Shown: piece by piece, positions 6,192-7,853 of the stretch
Position numbering within the stretch: position 1 is the first letter of the stretch
Layout: each line of letters begins with the position of its first letter
Assembly (NCBI GenBank): GCA_002451055.1
Contig: DKBD01000071.1
Coordinates: 1 to 7,853, forward strand
DNA length: 7,853 nucleotides
Reading direction: 5' to 3'
Source: Nitrospira sp. UBA6909
Lineage (GTDB): Bacteria > Nitrospirota > Nitrospiria > Nitrospirales > Nitrospiraceae
Made by a program: the position numbers and the translations under genes
The notes under the pieces: generated by a model
The model's input: only the letters and a program-made list of their open reading frames with translations
Databases searched by the model: none
What the model was told of the DNA's origin: nothing

Positions 6192-6509
6192 GTGAAGGCG
6201 GATAGCACTGTTGTGAGATACAAAAGACGCACTCAGGGCGCCGGCGCGTCGGGGGATCGCGATCAACTGCTCCGCCTGTTACAGCTCGCCCAGAAAATGG
6301 GAGGACCGCTCAATGTCGTGCAGGGACGGATGGAATATCTTCTGGATCGAAAGCTCGATCGCGAGACTCGTCGCAGCCTGGCGGCAATCCTTTCGAAGGC
6401 GGAAGAACTGATTGATCTCCGGCAACAACTGATTGATGAGGCCAGTATCGGGGTGGAACATGCCGGCTCGGTTCCCGTGAACGGTACTGCCGGTTCCGAC
6501 TGGGGCTAG
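6192..6509 (+). CDS. Small protein resembling a stand-alone kinase DHp domain lacking the histidine
   Basis: A 105-residue soluble protein. Residues about 24-88 look like the two-helix HisKA dimerisation domain: LAQKMGGPLNVVQGRMEYLL lines up with the familiar LAHEInNPLnVilGrxEyLL helix 1, and TRRSLAAILSKAEELIDLRQQLIDEA resembles helix 2. Q34 takes the place of the phosphorylated histidine, K35 the conserved acid, and GG replaces NN before the proline. There is no ATPase domain. If the comparison holds, it cannot be phosphorylated as a kinase but could still form a four-helix bundle and bind a receiver, such as the one encoded just upstream. The GTG at 6192 is well supported by AGGAGG (6180-6185) with 6 nt spacing. 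The pattern is from the classical HisKA family, not the HisKA_3 type of the local kinase, so it is not a simple fragment of that gene. The gene is well supported; the DHp reading is moderate. Confidence 0.65.
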   Translation: MKADSTVVRYKRRTQGAGASGDRDQLLRLLQLAQKMGGPLNVVQGRMEYLLDRKLDRETRRSLAAILSKAEELIDLRQQLIDEASIGVEHAGSVPVNGTAGSDWG

Positions 6510-6544
6510 ATGCCTCAGCTGTTGTATCAGGAGTGACGCGAAAG

Positions 6545-6560
6545 GGGACACAATTGTCCC
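6545..6560. repeat. 16-bp inverted repeat after the DHp-like gene
   Basis: GGGACA-CAAT-TGTCCC is a perfect 6-4-6 inverted repeat beginning 35 nt after the stop at 6509. It could be a weak hairpin ending the receiver/DHp-like transcript, although no T-run follows, or a binding site. The 6510-6740 gap otherwise shows no convincing gene. Confidence 0.3.
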
Positions 6561-6638
6561 TCGATAGCCGACTAAAGAAGAACTTCCTCAGGCCTTCCTC
6601 TTGCACACTCCACATGAAAAATGTTTCGGACACAATGC

Positions 6639-6660
6639 CACCCACTATTGGGTGTATGAT
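6639..6660 (+). promoter_or_regulatory. Candidate -10 box with abutting dyad upstream of the protease
   Basis: CACCCA-CTAT-TGGGTG (6639-6654) is a perfect 6-4-6 inverted repeat, directly followed by TATGAT (6655-6660), a 5-of-6 match to the -10 consensus. No -35 box is evident at the right distance. A protein on this dyad would cover the -35/-10 spacer and so would more likely repress than activate. This may give the protease its own promoter, starting near 6667. It does not carry the CTAGG half-sites found elsewhere. Confidence 0.3.
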
Positions 6661-6663
6661 CCA

Positions 6664-6744
6664 ATGACGAAACTGGAAGGCATTGGGAATGTTACGGTGA
6701 TGCGCGATGAAGCCGGATCGAATGATGTCGGAACACGCAAATGA
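6664..6744 (+). CDS. Possible 26-codon leader ORF coupled to the protease start
   Basis: A short open frame (begins MTKLEGIGNV) runs from the ATG at 6664 to a TGA at 6742-6744 that overlaps the protease ATG in an ATGA arrangement. This is typical of translational coupling, which could matter because the protease has no good ribosome-binding site of its own. The frame is open back to 6568, but with no ATG and with codon use unlike nearby genes. The ribosome-binding site is weak and I see no family. It may be chance. Confidence 0.2.
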   Translation: MTKLEGIGNVTVMRDEAGSNDVGTRK

Positions 6745-7853
6745 GAGGGGCGCAAGAGTCCGATCATTCATCGACATGGGCGGGGTGGGCTTCTTTCTTG
6801 GTGATTGCCGTGCTAGCGCTGGGCGGTCTGGCCGTCATCTTCTCCGAGCGGGAGCATGAGACGCAGGAGGTGTCAGACCGTGTCGAGCCGGAAGGGCGGG
6901 TGAGAAGCGTGGCCCCTCCTCCGACGCTGGGGAGCGACGAGCTCGAGACTATATCGGTGTTCGAGCAAGCCTCCCGATCGGTGGTCTTCATCGTCAACAG
7001 TGCCGTTCGGCGGGATTTCTTCTCATTGAATCCCGTCGAAGTGCAGCAAGGTGCAGGGTCTGGCTTTGTCTGGGATGAATCCGGTCATATTGTCACGAAT
7101 TTTCACGTCGTATATGGGGCGGATGCCATCACGGTCGTGCTCGGTGACAACCAGGAGTATAAAGCCCGTGTGATTGGTGTTGATCCCGATCATGATGTGG
7201 CTGTCTTGCGCATCCGGGCGCCGGCTGACACATTGGTTCCGATCCCGATCGGCAGTTCTCATGATTTGCGTGTGGGGCAGAAGGTGCTCGCCATCGGGAA
7301 CCCCTTCGGCCTCGACCAGACATTGACGACCGGCATCGTCAGCGCGATCGGACGCACGATTAAGTCGATGACAGGCCGCACGATCGAGGGCGTGATCCAG
7401 ACAGATGCCGCGATCAATCCTGGAAATTCAGGCGGGCCCCTGTTGGACGGTTTCGGACGTCTGATCGGGATCAATACCCAGATTGTCAGCCCCAGCGGTG
7501 CCTACGCCGGCATCGGATTCGCGGTGCCGGTGAATATGGTCAACCGGATCATTCCTCAGTTGATCACACATGGGAAGGTCATCAGGGCAGGTATCGGGGT
7601 ATCAGTAGTTCCCGATTCGATTGCGGCTCGATTGGGTGTGCAAGGAGTCGTGATCAGAAAAGTGACGCCTGGCGGCCCGGCGGATCGCGCGGGGCTCAAG
7701 GGGCTCCATTCGGCGGGCAGTGGGCGCATCGCATTGGGAGATATCGTGACTGCGGTTGAAGGCGAAGAAGTCAGGACCCTCGACGGTCTGTTGACGATCC
7801 TCGATCGTCACGCGGTCGGTGACCAGGTGAAGGTCGAAATTGAGCGGGATGGC
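6741..7853 (+). CDS. HtrA/DegP-type trypsin-like serine protease with PDZ domain, 3' end missing
   Basis: 371 codons are present, open to the right edge, so the C-terminus lies outside the window. A single hydrophobic anchor spans residues about 13-34 after a short polar N-terminus, with no cleavage site I can identify, so the enzyme is probably inner-membrane tethered with its body in the periplasm. The S1C protease domain (about 75-280) shows the full triad: H122 in TNFHVV, D152 in DHDVAVL and S230 in GNSGGPL, with the usual GNPFGLDQTLTTGIVS stretch. A PDZ domain begins near residue 285 (AGIGVSVV, then PGGPADRAGL) and runs to the edge. HtrA-family proteases degrade or refold damaged envelope proteins, and some act in regulated proteolysis. 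The start is forced: the frame has a stop at 6723-6725 and no other start before the ATG at 6741. Ribosome-binding context is weak. It follows the DHp-like gene by 231 nt. DegS, DegP and DegQ cannot be told apart without the C-terminus. Confidence 0.92.
   Translation, partial: MRGAQESDHSSTWAGWASFLVIAVLALGGLAVIFSEREHETQEVSDRVEPEGRVRSVAPPPTLGSDELETISVFEQASRSVVFIVNSAVRRDFFSLNPVEVQQGAGSGFVWDESGHIVTNFHVVYGADAITVVLGDNQEYKARVIGVDPDHDVAVLRIRAPADTLVPIPIGSSHDLRVGQKVLAIGNPFGLDQTLTTGIVSAIGRTIKSMTGRTIEGVIQTDAAINPGNSGGPLLDGFGRLIGINTQIVSPSGAYAGIGFAVPVNMVNRIIPQLITHGKVIRAGIGVSVVPDSIAARLGVQGVVIRKVTPGGPADRAGLKGLHSAGSGRIALGDIVTAVEGEEVRTLDGLLTILDRHAVGDQVKVEIERDG

Noticed and set aside
5909..6205. Frame continuing past the receiver stop, considered as a frameshifted HTH of the short regulator
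   Set aside because: The translation shows no LuxR helix-turn-helix pattern, and the receiver ends in its own frame at a normal linker position, so a natural single-domain protein is the simpler reading.
1..7853. CRISPR array, tRNA, rRNA, insertion sequence or phage genes
   Set aside because: No spaced direct repeats, cloverleaf, rRNA-like stretches, transposase or integrase motifs were seen on either strand.

Overview
The window reads like chromosome from a moderately GC-rich Gram-negative bacterium. The compact intergenic regions, the multi-PAS NarX-type kinase style and the small Ala/Pro-rich lipoprotein are most like Nitrospira (Nitrospirota). That placement is an impression from gene style, not a database result. 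I see no rRNA, tRNA, CRISPR array, insertion sequence or phage gene.

Layout, left to right. 1-274 has no convincing gene but carries a candidate promoter (76-120) for a TPR lipoprotein (275-757, +). 758-1015 separates two convergent genes and holds a strong GC hairpin (802-833) and a 32-bp near-perfect dyad (902-933). A 156-residue winged-helix/zinc-ribbon-like protein follows on the minus strand (1016-1486). Its AT-rich upstream region carries a 25-bp dyad built on AGATCT. From about 1727 everything is on the plus strand: a membrane-anchored three-PAS histidine kinase of the HisKA_3/NarX type (1843-4074), a NarL/FixJ-type response regulator (4219-4878), a two-helix membrane protein of unknown function (5064-5342), a receiver-only response regulator (5685-6113), a small protein resembling a kinase dimerisation domain without its histidine (6192-6509), and an HtrA/DegP-type serine protease cut by the right edge (6741-7853).

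How it may work together. Four intergenic regions, upstream of the lipoprotein, the kinase, the small membrane protein and the receiver-only regulator, share a 16-bp inverted repeat of the form CTAGG-N6-CCTAG. It lies 21-23 bp upstream of a candidate -10 box. The 16-bp length matches the 7-2-7 geometry bound by NarL-family regulators, and the position (centred near -41.5 to -43.5) suits an activator contacting RNA polymerase. My model is that the kinase phosphorylates the 4219-4878 regulator. That regulator would then activate its own kinase promoter, the lipoprotein, the membrane protein and the receiver-only regulator. The receiver-only protein and the histidine-less DHp-like protein could then act as a feedback or phosphate-buffering module. 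The envelope proteins (lipoprotein, membrane protein, HtrA-type protease) suggest a cell-envelope or stress output. The repeats and domain features are seen in the sequence; the regulatory circuit is inference.
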